Assembly: GCA_027490305.1 (NCBI GenBank)
Contig: JAIXYI010000049.1
Coordinates: 1-64,000, forward strand
From: Flavobacteriaceae bacterium
Lineage (GTDB): Bacteria > Bacteroidota > Bacteroidia > Flavobacteriales > Flavobacteriaceae
DNA length: 64,000 bases
Reading direction: 5' to 3'
The notes beneath the pieces were generated by a model. That model saw only the letters and a program-made list of their open reading frames with translations. It was not told the origin of the DNA and searched no databases. This document shows, in pieces, positions 40,985 through 52,600 of the stretch; positions within the stretch are counted from its first letter, which is position 1, and each line of letters begins with the position of its first letter. The translations under genes and the position numbers were made by a program.

Positions 40985-43825
40985 ATGAACAAACTTCGCC
41001 TCTTCCTGTTTTTTGCGCCATTGTGGTGTTTTTCCCAGAATGTCGTGTTTGGTGACTCAAACCTTAAAACGTTGCTGACCTCGAACGATTCAGTGAACTA
41101 CATTGCCATTTCTGAAACTGATGAATACATGACAAGCATCGACACGAACGGTGACGGTGAAATACAGGTTTCGGAGGCACAGGCGGTCTGGAAACTCGGC
41201 ATCCTATATGCCAATGTGAGCAGTCTGGATGGTCTGGAAGCGTTCTCAAACCTACGCGCTTTGGATGTGTTTGGGCTCAACCTTACCGACCAGGAAGTAG
41301 ACTTCTCTGTCTTCCCCCAACTAAAGTACCTCAATGCAGGTTACTGTCAGTTGACATCGGCGCAAATCAATAACCTTCCCTATTTAGAGTATGCGTATCT
41401 GCCTAGTAATGGTCTGACATCCGTTACGGTGGCAAACCTACCGGCGTTGCAGCAACTCGACTTTTCAAATAACGGTCTTCAATCTGCCACACTCGAGAAT
41501 TTGCCGTTGCTCTCGCTACTGGGTTTGGCAGGTAATCAACTCGCGTCGCTGACCCTTTCTGGTATGCCCCTGATGACACAACTGAACGTTTCGTCGAATC
41601 AACTTACATCACTGGATGTGTCTGGAATGCCGGCCCTACAGGTGCTCACTATCGACAATAACCAAATAGCAAACTTGGAACTCGGACAAAATCCGGCACT
41701 GCTGATGTTGTTCGCGCGCCAGAACCTGCTTACGGAACTATCGCTGCCGTCTATGCCTGACCTGTTCCAGATAGCCCTCGGCCAAAACCTGCTGACGTCG
41801 TTCAACCTCGGGTCACAGCCCAACCTTAAAATCCTGGATGTAACCAACAATCAGCTTTCATCGCTTGATTTGTCAGGCGCGCCTACCCTTGAAGACCTGT
41901 TTGTGGATTCCAATAACTTCACCAGTCTCGATTTGTCTAACAACCCTATGCTACGTATGTTCCAGTGCGCGAACAACCAGATAACCGCACTGGCAACCGA
42001 AGGGCTGTCAAACCTTTCGTACATCAACTGTAGCTTCAACCAATTAACGGAACTGGTGTTGCCGGATGCGCCTTATTTGTATGGCGTATATTGTAGCGAC
42101 AACCAAATTTCATCGTTGGACCTGTCTGGACAGGAATACCTGAGCTACCTCAATGTGGCCAATAACCAATTGACGGACCTTGATTTCTCCGGACTCTATT
42201 ACCTTACGGATGTTTCGGTGGAAGGCAACCAATTCGTGAACCTTGATTTTGGCGATAATACCTACGCCTATTCCATCCAGTTTCTTCCCAACCCACTACT
42301 GGAGACCGTCAACCTGAAAAACAACGGATACCAAAGTCCGTTCTTTGCTGGCAATGACTTCACCGATGCCCCTGCGCTGCAATTCATTTGCGTGGATGCC
42401 TACGAGCAGGCGGAATTCCAATACTACATCCAGGCGGTCAACCCGAATATCATCGTGAATGGCTATTGCTCGTTCGATTTGTCGGGTGAATACAATATCA
42501 TCAGCGGAACCGTTCGTTTCGACTTCAATAATGATGGCTGTTCGGAAACGGATACTACCGTGCCCTACGCTAAAGTCATCGTTTCAAGCGGGGAAGGCGA
42601 CGGTGCTACGTTCACCGATGGTAATGGTTTCTATTCCTTTGTCGTGCCGGATGGCAATTACACCTTCTCAATCGAGGCAGAAGCCTACCCTGGATTTACG
42701 ATATCAGCGGGCTCGTCCACCGCTACCTTTGATGACAGTACGTTCTCTTCCAGCATCGTCAGTGATATCTGTCTGCAACCAACGTCTGCGCTATTTGACG
42801 GCGAGATTACCGTATTGCCGTATTCTATTCCCTATTACGGATATGAGAGTTATTATATGATCAACGTGCGCAACAAAGGCAACCAGTTGTTGTCGGGTAA
42901 CGTTGCATTCAATTACGATTCCGCTGCGGCTGTTGCTACGAATGCGTTCCCTTTTGCCGATGCGGTTGGAGTGGGCACCTTGACGTTCAACATTGAGAAC
43001 CTGCTGCCGTTCGAAACCCGTACGATTTATGTAGGACTGACCTACAACACGATTGAGTCGGAGAATGTGTGGGAAGAAGCCGAACCGATTTCATTCGAAG
43101 CGATCTTCAACGTGACCCAAGCTGAGGCAACGCCGGAAGACAACGTATTCTCGTTCGTACAGCCACTGGGTGAAGACGCCGTGGTAGAAAATGCCGTATA
43201 TTGTATGGAAGGTGAGGAAGTGGATCCAACCGAAATCGGCGATTACCTCCACTACACCATCAACTTCCGCAACACCGGAGGCGAAACGGCACCGTTTGTG
43301 GCCCTTAAGTCGGATATCAATCCGGATCAGTTTGACATCAACTCGGTTGAAGTGCTGAACACGACCATGCCGGCCCAAATAAAAGTGGTGGGCAATATGC
43401 TGGAACTCGTATTCGAAGATGCCCAGCTACAGCCCGGAGGTGAAGGAAGCGTATTGCTGCGCATGAAGTCGAAGGAAACCCTGCAGCCAGGCGACATGGT
43501 GGAATTCGGAACCGCTGTGTATCTCGACTATGATGAGATGGTGCAGACAAATATGGCCCAAACCACGTTCACTGCCTCACTCGGAACCACAGATTTTGAA
43601 ACGGCTTCGTTCACCGTGTACCCGAATCCGGCTGCCGATCGTTTCCGTATTCAGTCGTCATCCCCAGTTCGTAGCGTCGCCCTCTTCGACATCCAGGGAC
43701 GCAAGTTGCGTGACCTCAACTACACCGAAGAAGGTGTTTCGGTTGAAGGCGTTCCGGCGGGTGTATATTTTGTAAAAGCTACCACCGAGGCCGGCACCGC
43801 CGCTACCAAATTGGTGAAACAATAA
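40985..43825 (+). CDS. Leucine-rich-repeat T9SS surface protein 2
   Basis: 946 aa, tandem paralogue of protein 1 with the same order: signal peptide (MNKLRLFLFFAPLWCFSQ), 21-residue leucine-rich repeats to about residue 420, SdrB-like domain, pre-T9SS domain and T9SS type A tail (FTVYPNPAADRFRIQSS, KLVKQ). From about residue 440 onward the two are nearly identical; in the repeats they differ at most variable positions while keeping L and N framework residues. The duplication therefore looks like a source of binding-surface variants on a constant secretion module. Confidence 0.9.
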   Translation: MNKLRLFLFFAPLWCFSQNVVFGDSNLKTLLTSNDSVNYIAISETDEYMTSIDTNGDGEIQVSEAQAVWKLGILYANVSSLDGLEAFSNLRALDVFGLNLTDQEVDFSVFPQLKYLNAGYCQLTSAQINNLPYLEYAYLPSNGLTSVTVANLPALQQLDFSNNGLQSATLENLPLLSLLGLAGNQLASLTLSGMPLMTQLNVSSNQLTSLDVSGMPALQVLTIDNNQIANLELGQNPALLMLFARQNLLTELSLPSMPDLFQIALGQNLLTSFNLGSQPNLKILDVTNNQLSSLDLSGAPTLEDLFVDSNNFTSLDLSNNPMLRMFQCANNQITALATEGLSNLSYINCSFNQLTELVLPDAPYLYGVYCSDNQISSLDLSGQEYLSYLNVANNQLTDLDFSGLYYLTDVSVEGNQFVNLDFGDNTYAYSIQFLPNPLLETVNLKNNGYQSPFFAGNDFTDAPALQFICVDAYEQAEFQYYIQAVNPNIIVNGYCSFDLSGEYNIISGTVRFDFNNDGCSETDTTVPYAKVIVSSGEGDGATFTDGNGFYSFVVPDGNYTFSIEAEAYPGFTISAGSSTATFDDSTFSSSIVSDICLQPTSALFDGEITVLPYSIPYYGYESYYMINVRNKGNQLLSGNVAFNYDSAAAVATNAFPFADAVGVGTLTFNIENLLPFETRTIYVGLTYNTIESENVWEEAEPISFEAIFNVTQAEATPEDNVFSFVQPLGEDAVVENAVYCMEGEEVDPTEIGDYLHYTINFRNTGGETAPFVALKSDINPDQFDINSVEVLNTTMPAQIKVVGNMLELVFEDAQLQPGGEGSVLLRMKSKETLQPGDMVEFGTAVYLDYDEMVQTNMAQTTFTASLGTTDFETASFTVYPNPAADRFRIQSSSPVRSVALFDIQGRKLRDLNYTEEGVSVEGVPAGVYFVKATTEAGTAATKLVKQ

Positions 43826-43850
43826 GCGATTAGACCTGTTTTGTAAGAGA

Positions 43851-43880
43851 GGCCGTCTGAAAAGACGGCCTTTTCTTTTT
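43851..43880 (+). terminator. Terminator of LRR gene 2
   Basis: GGCCGTCT (43851-43858) pairs with AGACGGCC (43863-43870) across GAAA, then TTTTCTTTTT. Confidence 0.9.
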
Positions 43881-43920
43881 GAGAAAGGCGCACTCTGGTA
43901 AGGCGCTGTCATTTTTTTCC

Positions 43921-43928
43921 TATTTTTG
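43921..43928 (+). promoter_or_regulatory. -7 box TATTTTTG of the TPR kinase gene
   Basis: Exact TAnnTTTG match downstream of the terminator; no clear -33 box. Predicted transcript start about 43935. Confidence 0.45.
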
Positions 43929-44035
43929 GACGACAAGGTGCCCCCTTTTTACGATTAATGACCTACCTCTTCCCTGTGCAAGTGAACGTCCGGCGACGGA
44001 TGTTCCCCGTTCGCCTAACCAATGCCAGAACGCAC

Positions 44036-45955
44036 ATGAAGCCACTTTTACCCCTATGGATGGTGCTGCTGTTTTTTTCCTTTATAGAAAACAGCAGGGC
44101 GCAATCTTCCCACATCGACAGTATCAAGCGAACAATTGTCGCCTATGACCGTCAGAAGGCCCGTAGCGGATCGTCTGGCTTAACACTAAAGGATTCAGCC
44201 AAGGTGAAGCTGCTCTACCGGGTGGCGGCCGATGGGTTGTTCGAGCAGCCCGATACCGCGGCGGTGTATGCCCGTAAAGTCGTCGATCTTGCCAAAGCCA
44301 TCGGTTTTACAAAGGGCGAAGGCTGGGGATACGGTAAGCTGGCAACGGTCGCCCAACTCAAAGGCGACGTCAAACAGGCCACGATGTGGTACCAAAAGGC
44401 CATAGACATCGGCCTGAAAGTAGACGATAAAAGGGAGTTGGGAGAGAACTACGCGAACCTTAGCGTACTCTACGCCAATTCAAACAATTATATCGATGCG
44501 ATCAAGGTGGCCCAAAAGGCGCTGTCAATCGCGAAAGCCCTTAAGGATCCCCAAACCGAGGCATCGGTTTACAATAATATCGGGTTGTTCTGCGACCGGA
44601 AAGGAGACGCGCGCGAGGCCATCTACTACTACCGCAAATGCCTGCAGTTATCAACGCAACTGAAGGATGACCGATTGGGGTCGACCGTAAACACGAATAT
44701 CGGACGAAAATTACTCTCGTTGAACAAGATCGCGGAAGCCAAAGCCTACATCAAAAAAGGACGGGAGTTAGGCGAGCGCGGTCCACACATCCAGGCGTTG
44801 GCCCACAATTATGAAACGGAAGGGCTGCTATTGGAGCAGGAGGGGAATTTCAAAGGCGCTCTTGACACCCAATTAAAGGCACTCGATTTCTGGAAGCAAG
44901 TCGGTGATCCTCGTGCCATCTGCCATTCGATGCTCTATGTGGGGCAGGCCTATACGCGAAACAAACAGCCGGCCCAAGCGGCACCCTATTTTCAGGAAGG
45001 GTTGGCCATGGCGCAGCAAGGTGGCGACTACGAACTCATCGGACAGGGACACCTGGGTCTGTCGGACGTATACGCGGCCAAAGGCGATTACCGTCAGGCA
45101 TTTGAAAACTTCAAACTGTATAAACAGGCCAATGATTCGGTCTTCAATACGGAAAAGGAAATGGCATTCAACAACCTGCGTATCCGCTATGACGTCAGGG
45201 CAGTGCAAGACTCGATTAAGGGCGTGCAACAACAACGGGATTTTCAAGACCGGCGACGGAAAACAATGAATAACTTTATTTTTATTCTGTTGGGACTGGC
45301 GGTAGTCTTTCTGGTCGTGCTGGTGGTGCAACGGAACAAAATTGCCCGTATTCGCCGTCAACAGGCACTTGAAGAAGAACGTAACCGGATGCGACGCGAT
45401 CTTCACGACAACCTCGGGGCGCAATTGTCGACCGTGCGCATGTACCTTAACAGCTTCCGGAATAAAAGCCAGTTCGACGATAAGAATGTGTCAGACACCG
45501 TCGGGCTCCTTGATGATTCGATTGCCGAATTGCGCCGGATTATGAGCGATGAAACGACCTCGGTCTTATCAGAAAAAGGACTCATTGCCGCGACCGAAAT
45601 GCTCGTGAGCAAGATGGGGCGGCTTCAGGGTGTGACGTTCTCGTTAAGTCATCACGGACTCGACGCCCGGGTGTCCCAACAGGTCGAACATGAAATGTTC
45701 CGCATCCTGCAGGAATTGGTCAACAATACCCTGAAATATGCCGGTGCCCAGCAAATCGCCATCGAGTTCATTCGCCGTGATGGTAAGCTAATCCTGATGT
45801 ATGAGGATGACGGAAGTGGGTTCGATTTGGCGACGGTGCGGCGAGGTAACGGGCTTCATAATATTGAGTTTCGCGCGAATGCCATGAACGGGTCCGCCAC
45901 GTTTGAATCGTCGCCCGGAGAAGGTTCCCACACGATAGTTGAAATACCATGTTAA
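44036..45955 (+). CDS. TPR-containing histidine kinase
   Basis: 639 aa from Met at 44036, which gives a signal peptide (MKPLLPLWMVLLFFSFIENSRAQ); the track start 43958 adds 26 basic residues. The periplasmic part is an array of six or more TPRs (EASVYNNIGLFCDRKGDARE and similar, about 65-390), then one membrane helix (NNFIFILLGLAVVFLVVLVV). The cytoplasmic part has a HisKA_3 H-box MRRDLHDNLGAQLSTV, an N-box ELVNNTLKYAGA and DDGSGFD. This build is common in Bacteroidota. It overlaps its regulator gene by seven bases. Confidence 0.88.
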   Translation: MKPLLPLWMVLLFFSFIENSRAQSSHIDSIKRTIVAYDRQKARSGSSGLTLKDSAKVKLLYRVAADGLFEQPDTAAVYARKVVDLAKAIGFTKGEGWGYGKLATVAQLKGDVKQATMWYQKAIDIGLKVDDKRELGENYANLSVLYANSNNYIDAIKVAQKALSIAKALKDPQTEASVYNNIGLFCDRKGDAREAIYYYRKCLQLSTQLKDDRLGSTVNTNIGRKLLSLNKIAEAKAYIKKGRELGERGPHIQALAHNYETEGLLLEQEGNFKGALDTQLKALDFWKQVGDPRAICHSMLYVGQAYTRNKQPAQAAPYFQEGLAMAQQGGDYELIGQGHLGLSDVYAAKGDYRQAFENFKLYKQANDSVFNTEKEMAFNNLRIRYDVRAVQDSIKGVQQQRDFQDRRRKTMNNFIFILLGLAVVFLVVLVVQRNKIARIRRQQALEEERNRMRRDLHDNLGAQLSTVRMYLNSFRNKSQFDDKNVSDTVGLLDDSIAELRRIMSDETTSVLSEKGLIAATEMLVSKMGRLQGVTFSLSHHGLDARVSQQVEHEMFRILQELVNNTLKYAGAQQIAIEFIRRDGKLILMYEDDGSGFDLATVRRGNGLHNIEFRANAMNGSATFESSPGEGSHTIVEIPC

Positions 45956-46611
45956 CATCGAAACGCTATAAAGTATTGATTGCGGACGACCACCAGTTGT
46001 TTATCCAGGGACTGAAACTGATCTTAAAGGAAGAGTTGGATATCGTTGAGGTCGATCATGCGCTCGACGGGAGGGAAGCGATCGAGAAGGTCCGCCGTAA
46101 CAACTATGATGTCGTATTGCTTGATGTGAACATGCCCGTTATCGACGGAGTGGAAGCGGCCGCCGAGATACGACGGCATTCATCGACGATAAAGGTGCTG
46201 GTCGTCAGTATGTTTTCGGATATGGACACCGCCGGTCGGATTCTTGAGGCCGGAGCAGACGGCTTCCTGATTAAGAATGCCGATGCGTCGGAGTTCCGGC
46301 AGGCGTTCGACGCGGTCTTCCGGGATGAGATTTACCTCTCGCCCGGTGTTTCTGATTTGTTCACCCGCGACCGCAATGGCAAGATCATCGTCAGAAGCGA
46401 ATTCGTCCAGTTTACCAAAAGCCTGGTGAGTAAGCGCGAGAAAGCCATCCTAAAGATGATTGCCGAAGGCCATACCAGTCATTTCATCGCAGAAGCCCTG
46501 CATCTTTCGGCTAAGACGGTCGATACGCATCGCAATAATATGCTGGCCAAACTCGGCCTGCCCAATAGCGCTGCCCTGGTGCGTTTTGCAATCGAAAACA
46601 AGCTGATTTGA
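45949..46611 (+). CDS. NarL/LuxR-type response regulator
   Basis: 220 aa with receiver residues ADDHQ, the phosphosite in VVLLDVNMP and the late Lys in GFLIKNA, and a LuxR-type HTH (HFIAEALHLSAKTVDTHRNN). Co-translated with the TPR kinase. Its last 11 codons (LVRFAIENKLI) are also found, with synonymous differences only, upstream of the second giant adhesin. The pair sits between two families of T9SS surface proteins and may regulate them. Confidence 0.88.
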   Translation: MLTSKRYKVLIADDHQLFIQGLKLILKEELDIVEVDHALDGREAIEKVRRNNYDVVLLDVNMPVIDGVEAAAEIRRHSSTIKVLVVSMFSDMDTAGRILEAGADGFLIKNADASEFRQAFDAVFRDEIYLSPGVSDLFTRDRNGKIIVRSEFVQFTKSLVSKREKAILKMIAEGHTSHFIAEALHLSAKTVDTHRNNMLAKLGLPNSAALVRFAIENKLI

Positions 46612-46621
46612 TTAGCTGGTT

Positions 46622-46639
46622 TTCCTGAAATTACAGGAA
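46622..46639. terminator. Hairpin between regulator and giant adhesin
   Basis: TTCCTG-AAATTA-CAGGAA, a 6-bp perfect inverted repeat followed by an A/T-rich stretch. A 5-bp version survives upstream of giant gene 2 (TTCCT...AGGAA, about 56542-56559). It may be a weak terminator or a control element. Confidence 0.4.
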
Positions 46640-46697
46640 TTTATGTATTTCCTGCGCCCGCCCGATGCCGTACGTTTACATTCTAAAATACGGCGAA

Positions 46698-49600
46698 ATG
46701 AACATCTTTTACGCTTTCGACCCTAAAAAGAAATGGTTGTGTTGGATCATGGCCGTGTTCTTCTCTGGATCGGTTCCGGTCTTCGCACAGACCAACAGCA
46801 TCACCGAGAGTTACGCGTTCCTGCGCGTCAACGGTAGCAACCTCACCCTCGACATGCAGGCAACCACAAGTTTGCAGGACCTGAATGGCCTCAACCTGGG
46901 CACTTTTGCCATCGGTACCCATTCGCTGGTCGTGCGTGGCGGACAACAACGTACCTCCAAATGTTCGGGGGGAACCGTCACCGCCAGCCGCTTTCTTTGG
47001 CGGGTATGGGCAACCGCATCCGGTCCCTCGGGCGCTTTCACGACCATCGACCTCACGACGGTTATCGATGAGCCGGGTGGATGCGGGGGCAACCAGTCAT
47101 GGCAAAGCACCAGCGGTACCTACGACCTGATCGGCAATTTGATGCCCGGAAATTATACGTTGGAAGCCTATACAGCAGCAGACGGAAGTCCGTCGAATCT
47201 CATCGCCAACAACGGAGGAGCGAATTACAGGGCCACTTTCACGGTGGCCGTCGATTCGTCAAAACCCGTTTTGGTTACTTCGTCTTCTGCCAGCAATCCT
47301 TTGATACGGGCGGTGCCGAACCTGGGTACTGCCTTCTTACTCGTCAATCAACGCTCCGTCACTGACGCGATTACGATTTATATTGCCGGTAATACGACCG
47401 AATCTTCCGTCGCCCGGCTGTACGGCAGCACCGCCAGCGCCGGAGACTATACATCGGTCAGCATCAGACCCTATGGAGGCGCAGCGCGTACGGTTGCCGG
47501 AAACATTGCCGGACAGATGATTGTGCTGGATGGTGCCGACTTTGTCACCTTTGACGGCCTCAACACCGACGGTAATTCGTTGACCCTTAGGAACAGCAGT
47601 ACGTCGTTCTTACCCGGCACCAGTACGTTGGAATTCGTCAATGACGCCCGCTGGAATACGATCGCGAATTGCAACATCAGCGGCTCGTCTACCACTGCCC
47701 TCACACTTCCGGGCGGCACGATCTGTTTCGGAGCGGGAACGTCATCCGGAAACTCGAACAACACCATATCTAATTGCAACATTGGTCCAGCCGTAAGCGT
47801 TCTTCCCACCAAGGCCATATACGGAGGTGGTAGCGGAATTTCGAACGCCTACGTTACGCTTACCAACAATAACATCTTCAATTTCTTCAGTGCGTCTTCT
47901 GATAGTTCGGGAATTTATGTAGCGGGCGGATGCGATCTCTGGACGATTGAGAACAACCGTTTTTACCAAAGCGTCGCGCGTACCTTTTCCGGCAATGCCC
48001 TGAACTGCGCGATCAACATTGCCGGCAACACCTCCGGCATCAGCGGTTTCAACATTACCGGCAACATTATCGGATATGCCAATGCAAGCCAGAGCGGTAC
48101 CTACACATTAAGCGGGGGAGCAGGCCGCTTTATGGGCATTTTTTGCAACACGGTGGTAACGCCCCTTTATCCTTCTTCCATCACATCAAATACCATTGCG
48201 AAGGTCAGCCTCACCGGCGTAACGTCATCCGGTACGGGCAACGCTACCCCTTTCGCGGGAATTGTTACGGGTGCCGGAAAAATCAGCGTGAATGCCAACA
48301 TGGTGGGGTCAATGCTTGCGGGATCCCTCACGTTCGCAACGACCAACCCATCAGATACCGAAATATATGGTATTTGCGCGCTGGCGTATGAAGATTTCAC
48401 CTCGAACGCCAACCAGGTCGGAGGCATTACCGCGTCGAACAGCGCTGTGGGCCAGCGGTTCGGACTCAGGGGGATCAGTTGTTTTCAAATAGGAGGTTCC
48501 GTTTTCTGGTCGGCTTCGGCTAACGTTATAGGTGGCACTACGGCAAATTCGCTGCAGAACAATTCGCTTTCGGATATGGCGTATGTGCACGGGATGAGCG
48601 CCCTTACACCAACGGCCACCCTGACCGACAACACCATCCGGAACCTCACCGGAGCAGGCGGTATACAAATCGGTGCGTTTACCTCAGTGGCAGGGATCTA
48701 TTGTGAAAATGCCCTGAACCAAATCGTATCCCGCAATACCATTTTTGCGCTTACCAATACCAATACGACGAAAGCGACACCTATATCTGGTATACAATTC
48801 AGTGGAAACAGCGGAAATATCATAGACCGTAATTTCATCTACCGGTTGAAGGCAGCTTCTGAATCGGCCAACGTCACCGGGATCTTCGTGACCCAGGGCT
48901 CGAACACCTTTCGAAACAACATAGTGTCGCTGGGCGTCGGTATTTCCACTTCCATGATTTTTGTGGGCATCAATGAATATGGAGGCAATAACAATTTCTA
49001 CCACAACACGATTTACATTGGCGGTACGGCCACATCGGGCACCTCGCAGAGTTTCTGTTTGACGTCTACGTTGGGTTCAGGGACCCATGATGTCCGGAAC
49101 AATATTTTCAGCAATGTCAGGACGACAACCGGCTTTTCTGGCCTGCATTCGGGCGTGATCATCCCCGGAAGTGCACCCAACCCGCCCGGTTACACGCTCG
49201 ATTACAACCTCTACTTCGTGGCAGTCGGCAATTTCGTGGGAATCCGCGGAACGGTGGCAGGGATCGATCTGGGTACCTGGCAAGCACAGAGCGGACAAGA
49301 GTCTCATGGCAATTTGAGTAACCCACAGTTCGTTGCGCCCACAGCCACCGTTCCCAACCTGCATGTCAAGAACACCGCAGCGACGCGCATTGAAAGCAGG
49401 GGTATACCACTGGCGGGCATTACCGACGATTTCGACGGCGAAATCCGTTCGACCCTTACTCCGGTTGACATCGGTGCGGATGCGGGCGTTTTTATAGCGG
49501 TGGATACGACGGCACCCGTTATCACCTATACGCCTTTCCCGTATGGAACCGTCGGCGGAACCCGTACGGTAAGCGGAATCACCATCACCGACGATGTCAC

Positions 49601-52600
49601 TGGAGTAGCGACGGCTTCTGGGTCGCGGCCGAGGTTATACTATAAAAAATCCACCGATCCGAATACCGCATCGGGTTGGAAGTATGTGGAAGCGGCTGAC
49701 GGTTCTTCCTACGATTTTACGATCAATTATAGCTTACTCGCATCGGGCGGTGTGTCTGGCGGCGACGTCATACAATACTTTGTAGTGGCACAGGATAAGC
49801 AGTCGACGCCCAATGTAAGCATCAGTGGCGGTACCTGGGCGGTGGCGTCATCCAGCGTGAATCTGGGCACGGCGCAATTTCCGATAGGCGGAACCCTCAA
49901 CTCCTATGTCATCAAGGATTTCATCACCGGCAACAAGACGGTGTGTCCGTCGGGCTGCGACTTTTCGAGCCTTACGAACGAAGGGGGTGCCTTCGTTAAA
50001 ATCAATGCGTCGGAGATGGCGGGTTCCGTGCAGCTACTGATTACGGGCAACCTTACGGCTGAAACGGGCACGCATGCGCTTGACGAATTCATCGGCGGTA
50101 CGGCCGGGACCTACCGCGTGGTCATCAAGCCTTCCGGTGCCGCCCGCACCATTTCCGGCAATTACGCTGGGGGACTTATCCGCCTGAACGGGGCAGATCG
50201 CGTCACAATCGATGGCTCGCTTTCCTCGACGACCAATTCTGTCTGTCCGCCCAGCCGTGCCACGCGCGATCTGGTCATCGAGAACACCTCGACTTCGGCT
50301 TTCGCATCCGTCATCCGCTTACAAAACACCACGTCGTCAGGAGGCGCTTCCAATAACATCATTCGAAACTGCCGGATCATGGGGGTTGCGGGCACTACGC
50401 CTTACGGCATCCTTTGTGCGTCGAATACCGCCTCTTTACTCGGGAGCGACCATGACAACAACAGTTTCATCAACAATGAGATCAGCCGCGTGAAGGTGGG
50501 CATCAGCACCGGAGGCGCCAGTCTCGCCAATAAGAATACCGGCACCGTAATCAGTCTGAATAAAATGGATGCCGCCGCACCGGATAACCTTACTACGGCC
50601 GGAATTATCGTGCTGTATGACGAGGGCGCCGTCATCAGCGGGAACACGATCGGGCACGTACAGCGTGTTTCGGGCTCCAAAGCGGTAGGTATCTCGTTAG
50701 GTATGCCAGAGGTAGCAAACAATTACCTCTCAACCGGCTATCAGGAAGTTACCGGCGCTACCGTAAGCAATAACCTGATCTACGACATCGAACATACCGG
50801 TGGCTGGGACGCCTATGGCATCGTCATTGGCGCTATTTCCGAATCGGGTACCAATCCCAACAAAGTCTGGAATAACTCGATATCAGGAATCCGTTCGAAG
50901 GCTACGCCGCAATCGGCCACTTTTGGGATTTATGTCGGGGCTAACCTGGGCGCCACCCAAATCTATCACAATGCCATTTCGCTTTTCGGTACCACATCCG
51001 ACAGCACGAACTCATACGGCATTTTCGTCGACAACGCGGACCCTACAGTGGATATCCGCAATAACATCATCGTAAACAAAGGGACGGCGCTTTCGTCAGG
51101 TAAGCAATATGGTATTTCGTTCACTTCGGGCACTTTCACCAACGTCACATCGAATAACAACGACATCTTCGTTACGGCAGACGGTAACCACTTCGCAATC
51201 GGAACCGGGTCTGCGACCACCCCAACCGGTGCCTCGCTTTCGTCCTGGACGACCGCTACCGGAAAAGACGCCGCATCAGTAAGCGTCGATCCGAGTTTCA
51301 CATCAGACGATGACCTCCGCCTGCTGGCTGTGGGCGCCAATAACGCGCTCGTCAATGCAGGGGCCAATTTATCGGCGACCCTGGCAACCGATATGGATTG
51401 TGCAACCCGCGACACGACACCGACATTGGGTTGTAAACAACTTACGTCGATCCCGATCTGCTCGGGCTCGAACGGAGGCACTGCAACGGCTGTCGCGCCC
51501 AGCCTGTGCAATTCGAGCGGGCAGACGACGATTACGGCTACCGGGTTTTCAACCGGAAGTAATACCTTATACCAATGGCAGTATGCCACGACAGCCGCCT
51601 TCACCTCTCCGGTGAACGTCGGCACGGCTTCTACGTCATATGCAGACCTTTCCACCGGTACGATTACCGCGACGCGCTATTACCGTCTGGCGGTTACGTG
51701 TCCGTCCACATCCCAAACCGGCTATTCTACCATTGCCACTGTGTTGGTGAATGCGCCTGTGGTCGTGTCGGTTACGCCTTCCACACTTTCGACCTGTGTG
51801 GGCGGATCCGTGACCCTGACAGCTTCCGGCGCAACGACCTACTCATGGAGTCCTTCGACCGGACTCAGCGCCACTACAGGCGCCACCGTAACGGCCAGTC
51901 CGACCGTGACGACCACCTATACGGTAACAGGCAATACCAACGGATGTACGGCCACCACGACTGTCACCGTCACCGTGGTTCCGGTGGTGTCGAGTCCGGT
52001 GGTGTCGTCAAACTCGCCGATCTGTAGCGGCAGTAGCCTGAACCTGACGGCCAATCCGGTATACCTACAAGGCTATGACCTCACGGCAATGAGCGGACAG
52101 CCATACACCAGCCTGACGGCGAGCAATGCCACCGCCGTGACGCTTACATCCGGCATGGGTACCATCAGCATCCCGTCTTTCCGGTTCAACAATGTGGCCT
52201 ATACACAGGCCCGGGTGTCTGAAACGGGGGTACTGGTTTTCGGAACGAATACGGGTACCGTGAATTCGGGCAATAGTTCGTTACCGGCAACCGTAATCAG
52301 CGGCACGGGGAATTCCCAGGCGGCCATCTGCGCACATTGGGATCTCAACGTGTCCAACGTCTATTCCAAGATTTACACCAGAACCGTGGGTGACGAGTTC
52401 ATCATCGCATGGAATAGTTACAACGGTGTCGGTATCAACTTCGAAATCAAGCTAAATACGGTTACGGGTGCCATCCATTTGGTCTATTCCGGAGCGATGA
52501 ACTGGGGAGAAAGCGCGACCATTGGGTTAAACTACGGCACCACGTCAGGGCTACAGTACTCGTATAACACCACAACGTCCCTGAACGGCCAAAGTCTCAC

